DNA of 64,000 nt, taken from contig JADJNX010000002.1 of the NCBI GenBank assembly GCA_016714125.1, positions 186,001 through 250,000 on the forward strand. The letters run 5' to 3'. This DNA comes from Ignavibacteriales bacterium (lineage in GTDB: Bacteria; Bacteroidota; Ignavibacteria; Ignavibacteriales; Ignavibacteriaceae). The notes under the pieces are model-generated. The model made no database searches and had not been told where the DNA came from. It saw only the letters and a list, made by a program, of their open reading frames with translations. Of the stretch, positions 30,381 through 41,080 are shown one piece after another. The position numbers were made by a program, and so were the translations under genes. Every line of letters starts with the position of its first letter. Positions within the stretch are counted from its first letter, which is position 1.

Positions 30381-32422
30381 ATGACAAAAATTTTCGACTC
30401 CCAAGTACTCCTGACAAATAATGTTTTTGCCCAAAAAGTTTATAACTCTTCCCTCACAAAGTGGTCGCGTTACAAAACCCGTGAGGTGATGGTGGGAGAT
30501 GTGGGAATTGGCGGAAATAACCCTGTGCGAATTCAAAGTATGACAACCACCGATACAATGAACACGATTGCAACCATTGAGCAGTCAATCAGAATGATTG
30601 AAGCAGGATGTGAACTTGTCAGAATTACTGCCCCAAGCCTCAAAGAAGCTCAAAATCTTGAAGTTATTAAAAAAGAATTGAAGGCTCGTGGATATAACAC
30701 TCCCCTCATCGCCGATATTCACTTCACGCCAAATGCTGCGGAGCTTGCAGCCCGATTGATCGAAACAGTGAGGGTGAACCCAGGCAATTATGTTGACAGA
30801 AAAGATTTGAAGTGATTGAGTATGATGACAATACTTACCAACAAGAAGTTGACAGAATAAGAAAAAGATTCACTCCATTAGTAAAGATTTGTAAAGAATA
30901 TGGAACCGCAATGAGGATTGGGACCAATCACGGTTCCCTTTCCGACAGAATTATGAGCAGGTTTGGCGACACTCCCCTCGGAATGGTGGAATCGGCACTT
31001 GAGTTTGTTAGAATCTGTATGGATGAAAATTACCACAATATTGTGCTTTCCATGAAAGCCAGTAACACACAGGTGATGGTTGAAGCTTACCGCCTTCTTG
31101 TCAGCAAAATGGTAGAAGAAGGAATGGACTATCCTCTTCACCTCGGCGTAACGGAGGCAGGTGGCGGAGAAGACGGAAGAGTTAAATCTGCCTTGGCATT
31201 GGTGCCTTACTTGAAGATGGACTGGGTGATACCATTCGTGTCAGTCTTACCGAAGACCCTGAATTTGAAGTGCCCGTTGCAATCGAACTTGCCAACAGAT
31301 ACAAAAATCGTGAGACTCATTCACCAATTCCGGAAATTTCAGTCAATCCGCTTAACCCGTTTGATTATAAAAGAAGAGAATCACTTCAATTGCTTAATAT
31401 CGGTGGCACTTCAGTACCTGTTGTTATGATCGATATGTCGCAGAGTGATGTTTCATCCCCTGAATCACTTATTCCGGTAGGTTATTTTTATGATGAACCC
31501 ACTGACAAGTGGAACATGAACGATATGGCTTGTGATTATCTTTTCCTGGGAGATAACCTCCCCGGGTTTGATCTGCCACATGGGCTAAGAGCCGTGTATG
31601 ATTATAACTTCTGGAAATCAGTTGATTCAAAGGAAAGAGCCCTTCCCCTTCTGAATAAAGATGAATATCTTAGCGAAAATGATCCAACGCTTCTATTCAA
31701 GTTTTTGCAGATTACACTTCCCGAACTTGATGAAGAGGTAATAAACAAACTTAAAAGTGATGCCTACACAATAATTTTGCTTGGAACGGATAATTCCCAT
31801 GGAATGGCGGAGCAAAGAAGATTTTTCTTTGAATTGATCTCAAACGATATTAAAAATCCTGTGATAATTCAAAGAAACTATCCAAATATCAACGAAGAAC
31901 AATTTCTCCTTTACCCCTCAACGGACTTTGGAGCATTATTGATTGATGGTCTCGGGGATGGAGTGTTTTATTGGGAACTCCGGAACTTTAGAACTTGAGA
32001 ACTTTAGAACTTTAGAACCTGAGAACTTGAGAACTCCAGAATCTCAGAACCTCAGTACTGAGGTTATAAATCGAATCCTGTTTGGAATTTTACAGGCAGC
32101 GAGGGTAAGAACCTCCAAAACCGAATATATTGCATGTCCATCTTGTGGTAGAACATTATTCGACCTGCAGGAAACAACCGAGATGATCCGCAAACGCACT
32201 TCCCACCTGAAAGGTGTTAAAATTGCAATAATGGGCTGCATCGTTAACGGTCCAGGCGAAATGGCAGATGCTGACTACGGATATGTCGGCAGTGGCCCCG
32301 GCAAAATCACCCTCTACCGAGGCAAAGAAATTGTTACAAAAGCCATTGCCTCCGAATTTGCCGTCGATAAACTCATCGACCTCATCCGTGAAGATGGGAA
32401 TTGGGTTGAACAAGTAGGGTAA
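30381..32422 (+). CDS. ispG: IspG (GcpE), 4-hydroxy-3-methylbut-2-enyl diphosphate synthase, disrupted
   Basis: The long three-domain IspG of about 670 residues as in plants and Chlorobi/Bacteroidota. The TIM-barrel part (RIQSMTTTDTMNT, RITAPSLKEAQN, DIHFTPNAAELAAR), a middle insertion domain, and the C-terminal [4Fe-4S] domain with CPSCGRTLFD and MGCIVNGPGEMADADYGYVG are all present. It makes HMBPP in the MEP isoprenoid pathway. One T is short near 30806 and one A near 31193; both look like base-call errors. Between GLGDGVFYW and INRILFGILQAARVR, 88 nt of 8-bp repeats are inserted (31974-32061), and the frame is lost there. Removing the array exactly restores the frame. Confidence 0.92.
31974..32061 (+). 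repeat. 11-unit 8-bp tandem array inside ispG
   Basis: Eleven contiguous octamers: GGAACTCC, GGAACTTT, AGAACTTG, AGAACTTT twice, AGAACCTG, AGAACTTG, AGAACTCC, AGAATCTC, AGAACCTC, AGTACTGA. In the frame of the downstream domain it is open and encodes eight-residue repeats (NFRTLELE, NFRTLEPE, NLRTPESQ). In the upstream frame it meets TGA within three units. The same repeat is otherwise found between genes. Confidence 0.93.
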
Positions 32423-32423
32423 T

Positions 32424-32690
32424 TACCACCATTTTGATGCTTGAAGAATATTCACCTGCATCCAGCCGAACTATATGGAACCCGAAGTTAACCCTTTAGC
32501 ATCAAAATTGAGTCCATGCTCACCGGCGGGAATTTCTTTGTAGATCAAAACATCAACCTCTTGCCCAAGCAGATCGTAAACCGCTCGTTTTACAAATCCG
32601 GGTTGGGGTAATACAAAGCGAATTTTTAGTTTCGGCATTTCCAGTTAAGGGTACAGGGAAATGGATTTGGAATATTTAAAGGTGCGAAGA
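32424..32690 (-). pseudogene. 3' remnant of a T9SS cargo gene
   Basis: Reading the minus strand in shifting frames gives IPNPF, then KIRFVLPQPGFVKRAVYDLL, GQEVDVLIYKEIPAGEHG, LNFDAKGLTSG and RLDAGEYSSSIKMVV. This is a nearly complete T9SS sorting domain with at least three frame changes and no cargo part in front of it. It begins directly after the stop of the KTSC gene. A complete cargo gene probably stood here before the defence genes arrived. It may not be expressed. Confidence 0.7.
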
Positions 32691-32905
32691 TTAGCCCACA
32701 CGTAATTCAGTATATTGACTTTTTATATTGGCAAGAAAATATTTTCCTTTCGAATCACTTCCCATCATCTCATAATATCTGTTTTCAGGGACATCAAAGT
32801 ATTGCCAGACGGCACCACCATTTTAAATTCAATTTCTAAAGTTGAAGTTGATGAATCATAACCAATGCTGGTTATCATTGATGATTCAACGTATTCTCTA
32901 CTCAT
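32691..32905 (-). CDS. KTSC-domain small protein, one frameshift
   Basis: About 71 residues: MSREYVESSMITSIGYDSST at the start, then LEIEFKNGGAVWQYFDVPENR and GSDSKGKYFLANIKSQYTE. This is the KTSC domain (named from lysyl-tRNA synthetases), typically a beta-rich 60-residue module with YxYFxVP and GKYFN motifs. It is not in most gene calls because one A is missing near 32823 (AAAATGG); with it the frame is continuous to the TAA at 32691. It starts 9 nt after the herA stop, with GGAA before the ATG, so it is the last gene of the defence operon. Free-standing KTSC proteins have no established function. Confidence 0.75.
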
Positions 32906-32914
32906 ATCATTTCC

Positions 32915-34685
32915 TTATAGTTTTTGTTCTCTTAAACGTGTAACAATTGATTTATAATTATCATCATTCGAGGGGTATAATTGTTGCCAACTCTTCACCA
33001 ATTCCGGGTCTTCACTTGTCGGTCTTGGAAGATTTAATTTAATTCTTACTCTTGAGGGGATTTTGATTGCTTCGCCAACTATAAGTGCTTCTCCAGTTCT
33101 TAAGGAAGGAAGTAAGTTGATCAAACTGTTTAGATTATCAGGGGCGGAAGATTTAACAATTGCTTGATCACCAGAATTTGTTAATCGCAATGCAATATAA
33201 GTTCCTACCTGAGCCAATATTGTTTCTGAGATTTCAGATGGTCGTTGTGAGATTACTAAAGCCCCTAACCCAAATTTTCTACCTTCTTTGAAGATTTGTT
33301 CAACAGCGTTTTTAGAATAACTATTGTTATCATTCTTGTTTAAGTATGTGTGTGCTTCCTCATAAGCAAGCAACAAAGGCCGTTTTTTTCCGGTATATTC
33401 TTCGTATCTCCCCCAAAACATACTGTCATACACGAAGCGAGTTATCAGTCCAACCGTGATGTCTAATACTTCAAAGGGGACTCCAGTTAGATCTAAAATC
33501 GTAAGTTTTTCTTTACTTCCAATCCATTCATTAAGCAGAGTATGTAAATCTTTCGCTCCAGGGGTTCCTTTATACTCACCTGGATAAAAAAGAAAATCAA
33601 AACGGCTATCTTTTAACCGTGATAGTAATCTTTTTCGTAAGAATAAAACTCTGTATGTTGAGATTTGTATGGAGGATCCTTAAATAATGTGGAAAGATGT
33701 GAAGTAAATTTGGTACCAATTAAACTATCATAATCCCCATTATTCTCTATGAATGTAGCAGTATCAATTGTTTGTTCGTCTTTCTTTGAAGTGGAAAACT
33801 TGCATTTAACCACCAGTTCATTTCACCCCAAAGTTCCCTAGCACTAAACGGTATAGGTGAATCTGCAGTAATGAAATTTTCATTAACCTCTCCTGAAGCA
33901 AGATGGCAATTTCGTTTTTTTAAAGTAGTAATCAGTTCTCTAAACAATCTGTACTCTGTCCTTTGATCATCAGTCGGTTTGGCTCCCACTAGGAAAAACG
34001 CCAATTCATCAAAATTCATTAACCAGAATGGAACAAATAAAGGACCAACAGTATCACCGATTTTAAATACAGTTGCGTCTGGAAAAGCACTTGCATATTC
34101 ACCGTGTGGATCAACTAAAACAATTCTTGAACCTTGGTAATCGCTTAGAATAGCTTTAAGAATACTTACTGTGGTATTAGATTTTCCACTTCCAGTTGAA
34201 CCAAGAATTGCACAATGCCTTAAAATTAATTTGTGTAAATCGGCATATACTGCAAGATTTTCAGATGAAGAATGTTTTCCAATTTCTATAAATCCATTAC
34301 CTTTTTTACCATATATGTCAAAAAGATCCATCTCAATTACTAGATGCACTTCATCGTTCATGGTTGGATATGTACCGATACCTTTCTCAAAATCGTCATC
34401 TCCAATTTTCTCACCAACTAATTGTACTGTTAGGAACAGTGAGCCATAATTAAATTTGTCCTGGATTTCCTCTGTTTGACTAGGAGTATTGCTTACAGAA
34501 GAAACAATCCCATAAATAGTAATATTACCAATCGGAATTTTAATAAAGGTACCAATCTGCCCAATTTTGTAAAGTCTGCCATTAATAATTGGAGCTGCAG
34601 AAGGAATATCATTGGAAACCTCAACTTCAACAGTTTCAGAATCGACACGAATAATTTTTCCTAAATACGTTATTTCATTTATCAT
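32915..34685 (-). CDS. HerA-type hexameric ATPase (SIR2-HerA defence), two frameshifts
   Basis: About 590 residues. The N-terminal HAS-barrel (about residues 1-130, INEITYLGKIIRVDSETVEVEV) is followed by the Walker A ILGSTGSGKSNTTV at about 163, VLVDPHGEYA near 190, the Walker B LLLAYEEAHTYL near 438, and the ISQRPSEISETILAQ motif with arginine finger. It is a DUF87/HerA pump ATPase. With SIR2 it forms the known SIR2-HerA anti-phage complex, in which HerA and SIR2 assemble and NAD is depleted or DNA is attacked on infection. Breaks near 33795 and 33630 are single-base. The start ATG overlaps the sir2 stop by 4 nt. Confidence 0.88.
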
Positions 34686-35880
34686 TTTATTGTTGATTCA
34701 ATTCCCTCTTTTTTACCTGAATTTGTAGTTAGAAAATTTACAAGTTGATTGAAGTCTCCAAGTGTAAACTTATTTTCGGTTTTATTCCAATAGTGATCGT
34801 ATTTTTCATTGGGGTTTTTGAAGTCGGATTCTGAAAATTCCAACTCACCAAAATTCCCGTTAATAATTGCTTTTGATGGACCAAAAACATTGACATTCCT
34901 GTAGGGTAAACTGAGCTTCCAAAACCTTTTCAACTTCTTCATCTTTGTAAAAAAAGATGATAATGGTGAGTCTATTATTTTGCCGTAAACAATTAAAGAT
35001 AATATCATTTATATGTTGATCAGAAAAAGAATAACCAGTAAATATAAACAGCAATTCGCCGCCAAGTAAGTATTTTTTTAGTCTATCAAAGTAAGCAATG
35101 AAGGGTTGTTTCCTGGAGGATTCATATTTTTCTTTTGAAGGATAAACTACAAGTTCATTTTCTTCATCCTTTATATTATCAATTTTGCCGATTCGAATAA
35201 TATTTTGTGCTTTAGTAATTAAATCTTCTTTCCAAAACCAGCTTAAAGACCCATGTATTTTCCATAACCTGATCCAATTTTGAGTCAGGTCATTTTTACC
35301 TATTATGTGGTCAATGCTTTCTTGCCAAAAAAACGGTTCATATGAGCCCACAAAACCATCAAAAAAGGGGATATGACTCGATTCGAGAGACTTTTCAATC
35401 AGTAGGTCATAGTTAGTAGTAAACACCTCTTTTGAAAAATCTCTGTTTAGTATATTTAACCAAGCAAAAAAATTTCTTTGTATTATCTAGAGTCGCAATT
35501 TTTTCTTTTGCTAATATAAGATCATAAATGTTTCTGCAGATTTCTTTATCAAGTTTCTTTGCAGATTCTCCAGTTATTCCCCCATAATTTCTATTTTCGT
35601 TTTCCCCCGTGATCTCTCTTATTCTTCGGATCTGATTAAGAATGTCTTCAATATTCACCTTTCTTCCGGTGTCGGTTGCTGCTAAATCGGCCTTTATTGA
35701 CTTAAAATTTTTTAGATGATCATCCTTGAGTTCTATTTCAATTCCATCAGTCAACTGCTCAACATTTGGAATACCTAAAGCACATGACGTCCCTGCTCCG
35801 AAAAAAAACCCAATATTCTTTGAGTATGACAGTTGAGTTTTAAATTCTCTAATTTCTGCAACTAAATTTATTTTATCCAT
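34682..35880 (-). CDS. SIR2-family NADase/effector of SIR2-HerA system, two frameshifts
   Basis: About 399 residues. The sirtuin Rossmann motif is GFFFGAGTSCALGIPN at about residues 24-39, the NAD-site equivalent of TQNxD is VFTTNYDLL near 153, and the catalytic histidine is in LWKIHGSLSW near 210. A C-terminal FIFTGYSFSDQHIND segment is typical of the SIR2_2 type in defence systems. Such proteins hydrolyse NAD when activated, starving the phage and the host. Breaks near 35470 and 34900 are single-base. The start (ATG in tATGGATAAAa) overlaps the mod stop by 8 nt, and the stop overlaps herA by 4 nt. It is clearly in one operon with both. Confidence 0.88.
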
Positions 35881-37812
35881 AGTATTTGAGTTCTTGATTT
35901 TGTCTAAAAAGCATTAAAATTTCTTTTAAAAAGTGTTTTAAATTCCATTTTTTTGTTGTATCTAATGATCGTTCAAGACAAATTAATCTTCTTTCAAAAT
36001 TTGTTTTGAAATACTCAACCGTTTCCATTTGGATCTCGGTATCAAGACATATCAACGTTTCTTTTTCACCATCTGTTGCCAAATACATTTCGTTCTTCAG
36101 AAACTGTTGTTGTTTTATCAACCTATAATTTAGAGTAAATCCATTCTTTAACAAGATTTCAGTTATTAGTTCTTCCCGATTAAAAAGTGTTACTAATTGA
36201 GCTTCTCTATCTTGAATATACTTCTTAAGTGACGCGATATTTTCTTCAGAAGTTTTATCGGGGTCGGGCGCCCACTCAACTCGTGGAAAATTTGATTTTA
36301 CAAGCTTGAACACCTTGAAGCCAAGCCCTTTTATCGAATCATCTTCTTGACTGCTGTTAAATAAATTAGGATGTTGCTTTCTCTTTTCTTCTATCAATTT
36401 TCCAACAACTCTTTTGTTGCGCTCAATTGTAATATCACTTATTTTTTTAAACCCTGCCAGAAATGCTTCTTCCGTCTCCTCAATTTTCTCGGGTAATTGC
36501 ACAAGGATGAATTTCCTCTGCTCTTTATCCTCTTCATTTAGCTCCATTATTGCTTGAGCGGTTACCCCACTTCCAGCAAAAAATCTAAAATAATGTCATT
36601 GGTTTTTGCATTGGAGATTTGAATTAATCCTCTTATGAGCTCTTTTGGTTTAGGATTGCTAAAAATATTCTTCACTCCAAATATTGATGTCATTTCCTCA
36701 TTTGCACCTTGGTTGTGACCATACTCGGTATGCGACCACCAATTGGTAGCACATTGTCCTTCTAATTCTCTTTCAAAACGAAAGTATTTTTTTCTCGGAG
36801 TGCCTTCGCCATTTTTTGGAAAAACAATTCGATTATCTGCCAATAATGATTTATAAGTCTCTTCATCCCCCATCCAATCTTCTTCATAAGATTTGGAATT
36901 TAAACTATTCTTAATTACATAGCGGCTTCCCGATTGATCAGACGCAGCTTTCCAAGGTTTTGATGCCCATTCACCTCTCGCGTCATTATCTGGATTTGAA
37001 AATTCTCCTGTCAAATCAACCTTTCCAACACCGACTTTTTTGAATTCCTCTTTGTTTTTTGAGTACGATAATATATGCTCAGCAACAATACCAATCATTT
37101 TTGTACTATCGTTAGGTTGATTATGCCTTCTTCGCCAATGGATATGCCCTTCAAAATTCTCGGGACCAAATACTTCATCACATAACTTTCTGAGGTTTGC
37201 AACTTCCTTGTCATCAATAGAAATAAAAATCACTCCATCTGGCCTCATCAATGATCTAGCGATAAGTAATCGACTAAACATCATATCTAGCCAGTTACTG
37301 TGGAATCTTCCATCGCTCTCAACATTTGTGTCAATCTTTATGCCGTTCTGTGTTACCCCAGTTTGTTCCCAATAAGGTTTTCTGTTTTCTGTATAATTAT
37401 CGTTGTAAACAAAATCACCGTCAATATTGTAAGGAGGATCAATGTATATGCACTTTACTCGGTCTCGATAGCTATTGGTGAGTAGTTTTAATACTTCTAA
37501 ATTTTCTCCTTCGATAATCAAGTTATCAGTTTCTGTAGGATTCACGCTCCTATCTTCATCATATATCAACGTAGCGTTAGTCGGACTAAAAGCATTTCGT
37601 TTCGCTTTGCTTTTCCCAAACCAGCGGAACTCATAACGTTCGGTTTCAGATATACTATGAGGTTCAATTATTCTTTTAAATTCTTCTACATTTAATTTCC
37701 CTTCAATAGAGAACAAGTCGGGGAACAGATTTTTTAGGGTATCCAGTCGTTCCTTATTAAAGTCATGACTTAAAAGCATAAGATCGTTAATATTTTCCAT
37801 TCTCTTTTCCAA
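35873..37812 (-). CDS. Type III restriction-modification DNA methyltransferase (Mod), one frameshift
   Basis: About 646 residues. The adenine-N6 methyltransferase motif IV CIYIDPPYN is at about residue 120 and motif I DIILDFFAGSGVTAQA at about 408. This order (IV then I) is the beta class, as in type III Mod. The N-terminal helical region (NINDLMLLSHDFNKERLDTL) and the KAKRNAFSPTN segment also match. A six-T run near 36586 is one base short; restoring it gives FAGSG and joins the C-terminal part, which has no separate start. Mod recognises and methylates the site and brings the restriction subunit. The start overlaps res by 26 nt. Confidence 0.92.
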
Positions 37813-40500
37813 CTTGTGCGTAAATAGTTTTGTCCGCTTCTGTTTTAAAATAACTAAATTCTTTTACCGGCGCTTTGTAATGCACTTCCACCCCCAGTGA
37901 AGTAAAGTGTTTCATTGCACAATTTATTTTATATACTTCACTTTCAGACATTGTTTTTTTGTCATTGATATCATTAGTTCCTTTTGTTTCAATCACAAAA
38001 TAATATTCCTCTTCAATCCCATTTTTCAAACTCTTTTTTTTCATCACCAATCCGAAATCTGGTTCATAATCTCCGATTGGCGTTTTTATTTTATACGATG
38101 CAGGAAGTTTTATAAAACAAACAACTTCGGGGTCGATATCCGCTGATTTTGAGAACATTCTCTCTACCTCACTATCAACAAGCATCTTATCAAATACCCC
38201 TAACAGGTGTTTCAACAAAAGCATCATCAGAAACACTTCTAACGAACTCTTTAAAGTCAAATGGGAAATATTCACCAGTCAAATTATATTCTAAACCTCT
38301 CAACATTTCATCCAATTCAATATTACGAATAATGGCGGCCGCTTCGAATATATATCTTGGAGGGTTTTTTATCATTTGATCATGATTTGTAATTTTTTTA
38401 CAATCTGACAGATAGCAGAGAAACTGATGCCAGTATCCTCACTTAGTTGCCCCACTAAATCAAGGGGTGTAAATTTTGCGACTTGTTCCTTATAATCCGT
38501 TCCTAAAAAATCATCTTTTCTACCGTCCTCAGTAAATTCTTTAATAAAATGGCTTGAAGCCTCTATCACATAATCGGGTATTGTGAGTTTGTTTATTCCT
38601 TCAATAGATTTCTTAATCAGGTTTTCTTCATTAAACGCAACAATGTAATCTGTTTTTTTAGCTAAAATCTTCCAAAATCGCTTGAATGCTTTGTCTATAA
38701 TGTTTGTGGTATTTAGTTTAAAAACTTGTTCATTCTGCGGTTTACCTTTATGCGCATGAGTTATACCAGCACCCGCGCTTATACTTCCATATATGGATTT
38801 TATTTCTTCTTGATACTGAATAATAAAAGTTTCATATGTTTCATTGGGAATCACAGTTAATTGATTCACGCGTTCAGTTTCTTCAACATTGGGTGGATCA
38901 TAAATACGCTCTCCATCCTGATTCACACATATGCGTAGCCCTCTCCCTACCTCCTGACGCTTCTTAATATCAGAGTATGACAAGTTCAGTGTTGCAATAT
39001 TAAACACATTTGGATTGTCCCAGCCAACGCCTAATGCGGAGTGTGAAAAATAAATTGTACAGGATTGTCGAGTGACAGCAGCTCTTTCTTCTTTTGTAAA
39101 ATTAATTCGTAAATTTCTTTGTTACTTCGCATAGACACCTCGCTATCCGTATATTCCTTTTCAGTTGTTTGAGCGAAGTAATATCCCTGAATATCCTGTA
39201 TATACTGATCCGTCGCCGTTTTGCCATCGTTGTATTCCGGAAAAATAGCTTTATATTTTTCGATGAAAAGTTTTTTAATTTTAGGATCTTCACCCATATA
39301 GTTTGATACTCTATCAATAAAAACCAGACTCAAGCATTTAATCCCCTTTAGAGCCAACTTTTGTGATTTTGAAAAGTGACGATGAATCAGCCATTCTATC
39401 TGCATAGCCCAAATATTTTCAATATTTCCAGCCGATTGTTTTTCAATTATCTCAATTCCATTACTAAACTTAACCTTCCACACTCCGTCCCTTAAACTCT
39501 TACTAATATTTTCAATCTTGTAATGTAGATAACTCGGATTTTTCGTATTATCTCCAAGATTATCTCCCACTTTCATCCAGCTTGTTTTTTCAAAGACAAT
39601 TTTGCTATTTTTTTGTTTCCAAGCTTTGAGTTTTACTTTCGGGTCCCCATTGCCATATTGAGAATCTGCAAATTCAATTTTTAACGATGCTTCATCATTT
39701 TTTTCAGAAACAGTGAGTACTTCTATTTTTTTTACTAACCCCTGTTTGTAACTGTCGTAAGGTGTCAGGCGAAATAAAAGATTTTTTATATTTTTATGTG
39801 TTGCAGAATAACGAATTTTGATGAGGGGATTAAGTCGGGCGATTTGTTTTATAGAATTTTCAGTATCCATCCCTTCTTGTGGTTCATCCATTAGAATTAT
39901 AGGGTTAGTCCTTCCGATTGCTTCAATAAATGGTATGTTTGTAAATAAATCTTCCCTTTCTGCCTGATTTAAAATTCTATCTTCGGAATTGAACGAAGCT
40001 AAAGTCATAACCATTATCTGAGGATGTTGATCCTGAATGAAATTGGTGACTTTCTGCATCTTCTTACTATCATATTCAAAGTACTGAGGTTTGAAACGGT
40101 AAATTCCCTCAAGCTGTTCCTCAAAAGATTTGAGTGTCCCTAACACACCTTGACGAATTGCAATTGAGGGGACAAGAATGATAAACTTTGTAAAACCGTA
40201 ATGTTTGAACAATTCATAAATGGTTTTCAGATATACAATTGTTTTGCCAGTACCTGTTTCCATTTCAATACAAAGGTCTTTTTCTGAAGAAAGTTTTGCA
40301 GTTTCATCATCGATGCCATTTTCTGATACAATTGCTTTGATGTTTGCACTAAATTTATCCATTTTAAGTTTGCAAACATTCGAACGAATACCCTCAAAAA
40401 AGGAATTGTCAAAAGTGTTTTTTTCGGTTCCTTTGAAAACCTTCACAATAGCGTTAATAGCAGTGTCCTGATATATTAAATTTTCAAGTTTCAATTCCAT
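37787..40500 (-). CDS. Type III restriction enzyme Res subunit, three frameshifts
   Basis: About 904 residues. SF2 helicase motifs: METGTGKTIVYLKTI (Walker A, residue 78), IILMDEPQEGMD (motif II, about 202), IRYSATH (motif III) and RQEVGRGLRICV (motif VI, about 515). A C-terminal PD-(D/E)xK nuclease follows with the motifs YEPDFGLVMKKK and YFVIETKG near 810. It translocates or slides and cuts unmethylated DNA with Mod. Breaks near 39020, 38386 and 38195 are each one base short in a homopolymer. Res lies upstream of mod, the reverse of the usual mod-res order. Confidence 0.92.
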
Positions 40501-40865
40501 AATTTATATTCGTTTGCCTTGATGTTGTGTTTCATTACTTATTATGCCATCTTCGATGATTTACTCCCAAGTTCTTCTTTTCGAAATTTATCAATTATTT
40601 AATTTTCCAACATGATTATGAAAAAATCGAGTGTTCTTTTTGAACTTTTCTAAACAATGAAATACTACGTTTTTGAGTTGATGTAAAATAATCTTTTTTT
40701 CCATGAATAGCGTCCTTAATCGCAATAATCGTAACCGTCATCTAAAATGGGATGTCTTTTTGAGCTGCTATTAACTTAGATTTATAGTGCGATTTCAATG
40801 AAAATAATATTCTCTTAACGATTAGGTCAAACTTAACAATTATCAGCTTAAAACACAAAAATCTA
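40501..40865. other. Non-coding stretch upstream of the res operon
   Basis: AT-rich sequence with no recognisable gene. A 41-residue minus-strand frame (40616-40741, MTVTIIAIKDAIHGKK...) and a longer broken frame above it (HYKSKLIAAQKDIPF) may be remnants of an inactive gene, but I cannot identify either. The res promoter must lie here, though no clear TTTG/TAnnTTTG pair was found on the minus strand. Confidence 0.35.
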
Positions 40866-40916
40866 GAGTTCTATGGTTCTCAAGTTCTCAAGTTCTCTGG
40901 TTCTCAAGTTTCTCAA
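40866..40916 (-). repeat. 8-bp tandem repeat array, AAGTTCTC orientation
   Basis: Units GAGTTCTA, TGGTTCTC, AAGTTCTC (twice in a row), TGGTTCTC and AAGTTTCT. Opposite orientation to the array inside ispG (31974-32061), so the defence island lies between an inverted pair about 8.8 kb apart. Confidence 0.75.
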
Positions 40917-40917
40917 T

Positions 40918-40948
40918 TTTGCCATGTTAAAAAAATATTATATTTTTG
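40918..40948 (+). promoter_or_regulatory. Consensus promoter for nif3 and leader RNA
   Basis: TTTG (40918-40921), exactly 19 bases, TATTTTTG (40941-40948): a full match to the Bacteroidota TTTG / TAnnTTTG promoter. Predicted start near 40955 gives a leader of about 125 nt. Confidence 0.65.
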
Positions 40949-41045
40949 TAAAGTTTATGTTCACACTTTGCGAAATGATGAAATTCAAAATAGTACCAAA
41001 AATTTATTTTTCAAGCAACGCTTTTTAGTTATCATTATACTTATC

Positions 41046-41076
41046 GCACTTCAAGTTTTAGAAGTGCTTTTTTTTT
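41046..41076 (+). terminator. Intrinsic terminator just before the nif3 start codon
   Basis: A perfect 7-bp stem GCACTTC / GAAGTGC with loop AAGTTTTA, then nine T. The T-run ends 4 nt before the ATG at 41081. There is no upstream plus-strand gene; the promoter at 40918-40948 would feed it. It could be an attenuator of nif3 or the end of a small RNA. Confidence 0.8.
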
Positions 41077-41080
41077 CTTT

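Noticed and set aside
31943..32422. Independent gene for a small 4Fe-4S protein downstream of ispG
   Set aside because: The sequence is the conserved C-terminal domain of IspG, separated only by the octamer array.
32424..32690. Functional small secreted protein
   Set aside because: No signal peptide or cargo, and at least three frame changes within 260 bases; better as a remnant.
35873..36547. Separate 224-residue gene after the methyltransferase
   Set aside because: Its sequence is the C-terminal part of Mod; adding one T restores the FAGSG motif and continuous translation, and no independent ribosome binding site is seen.
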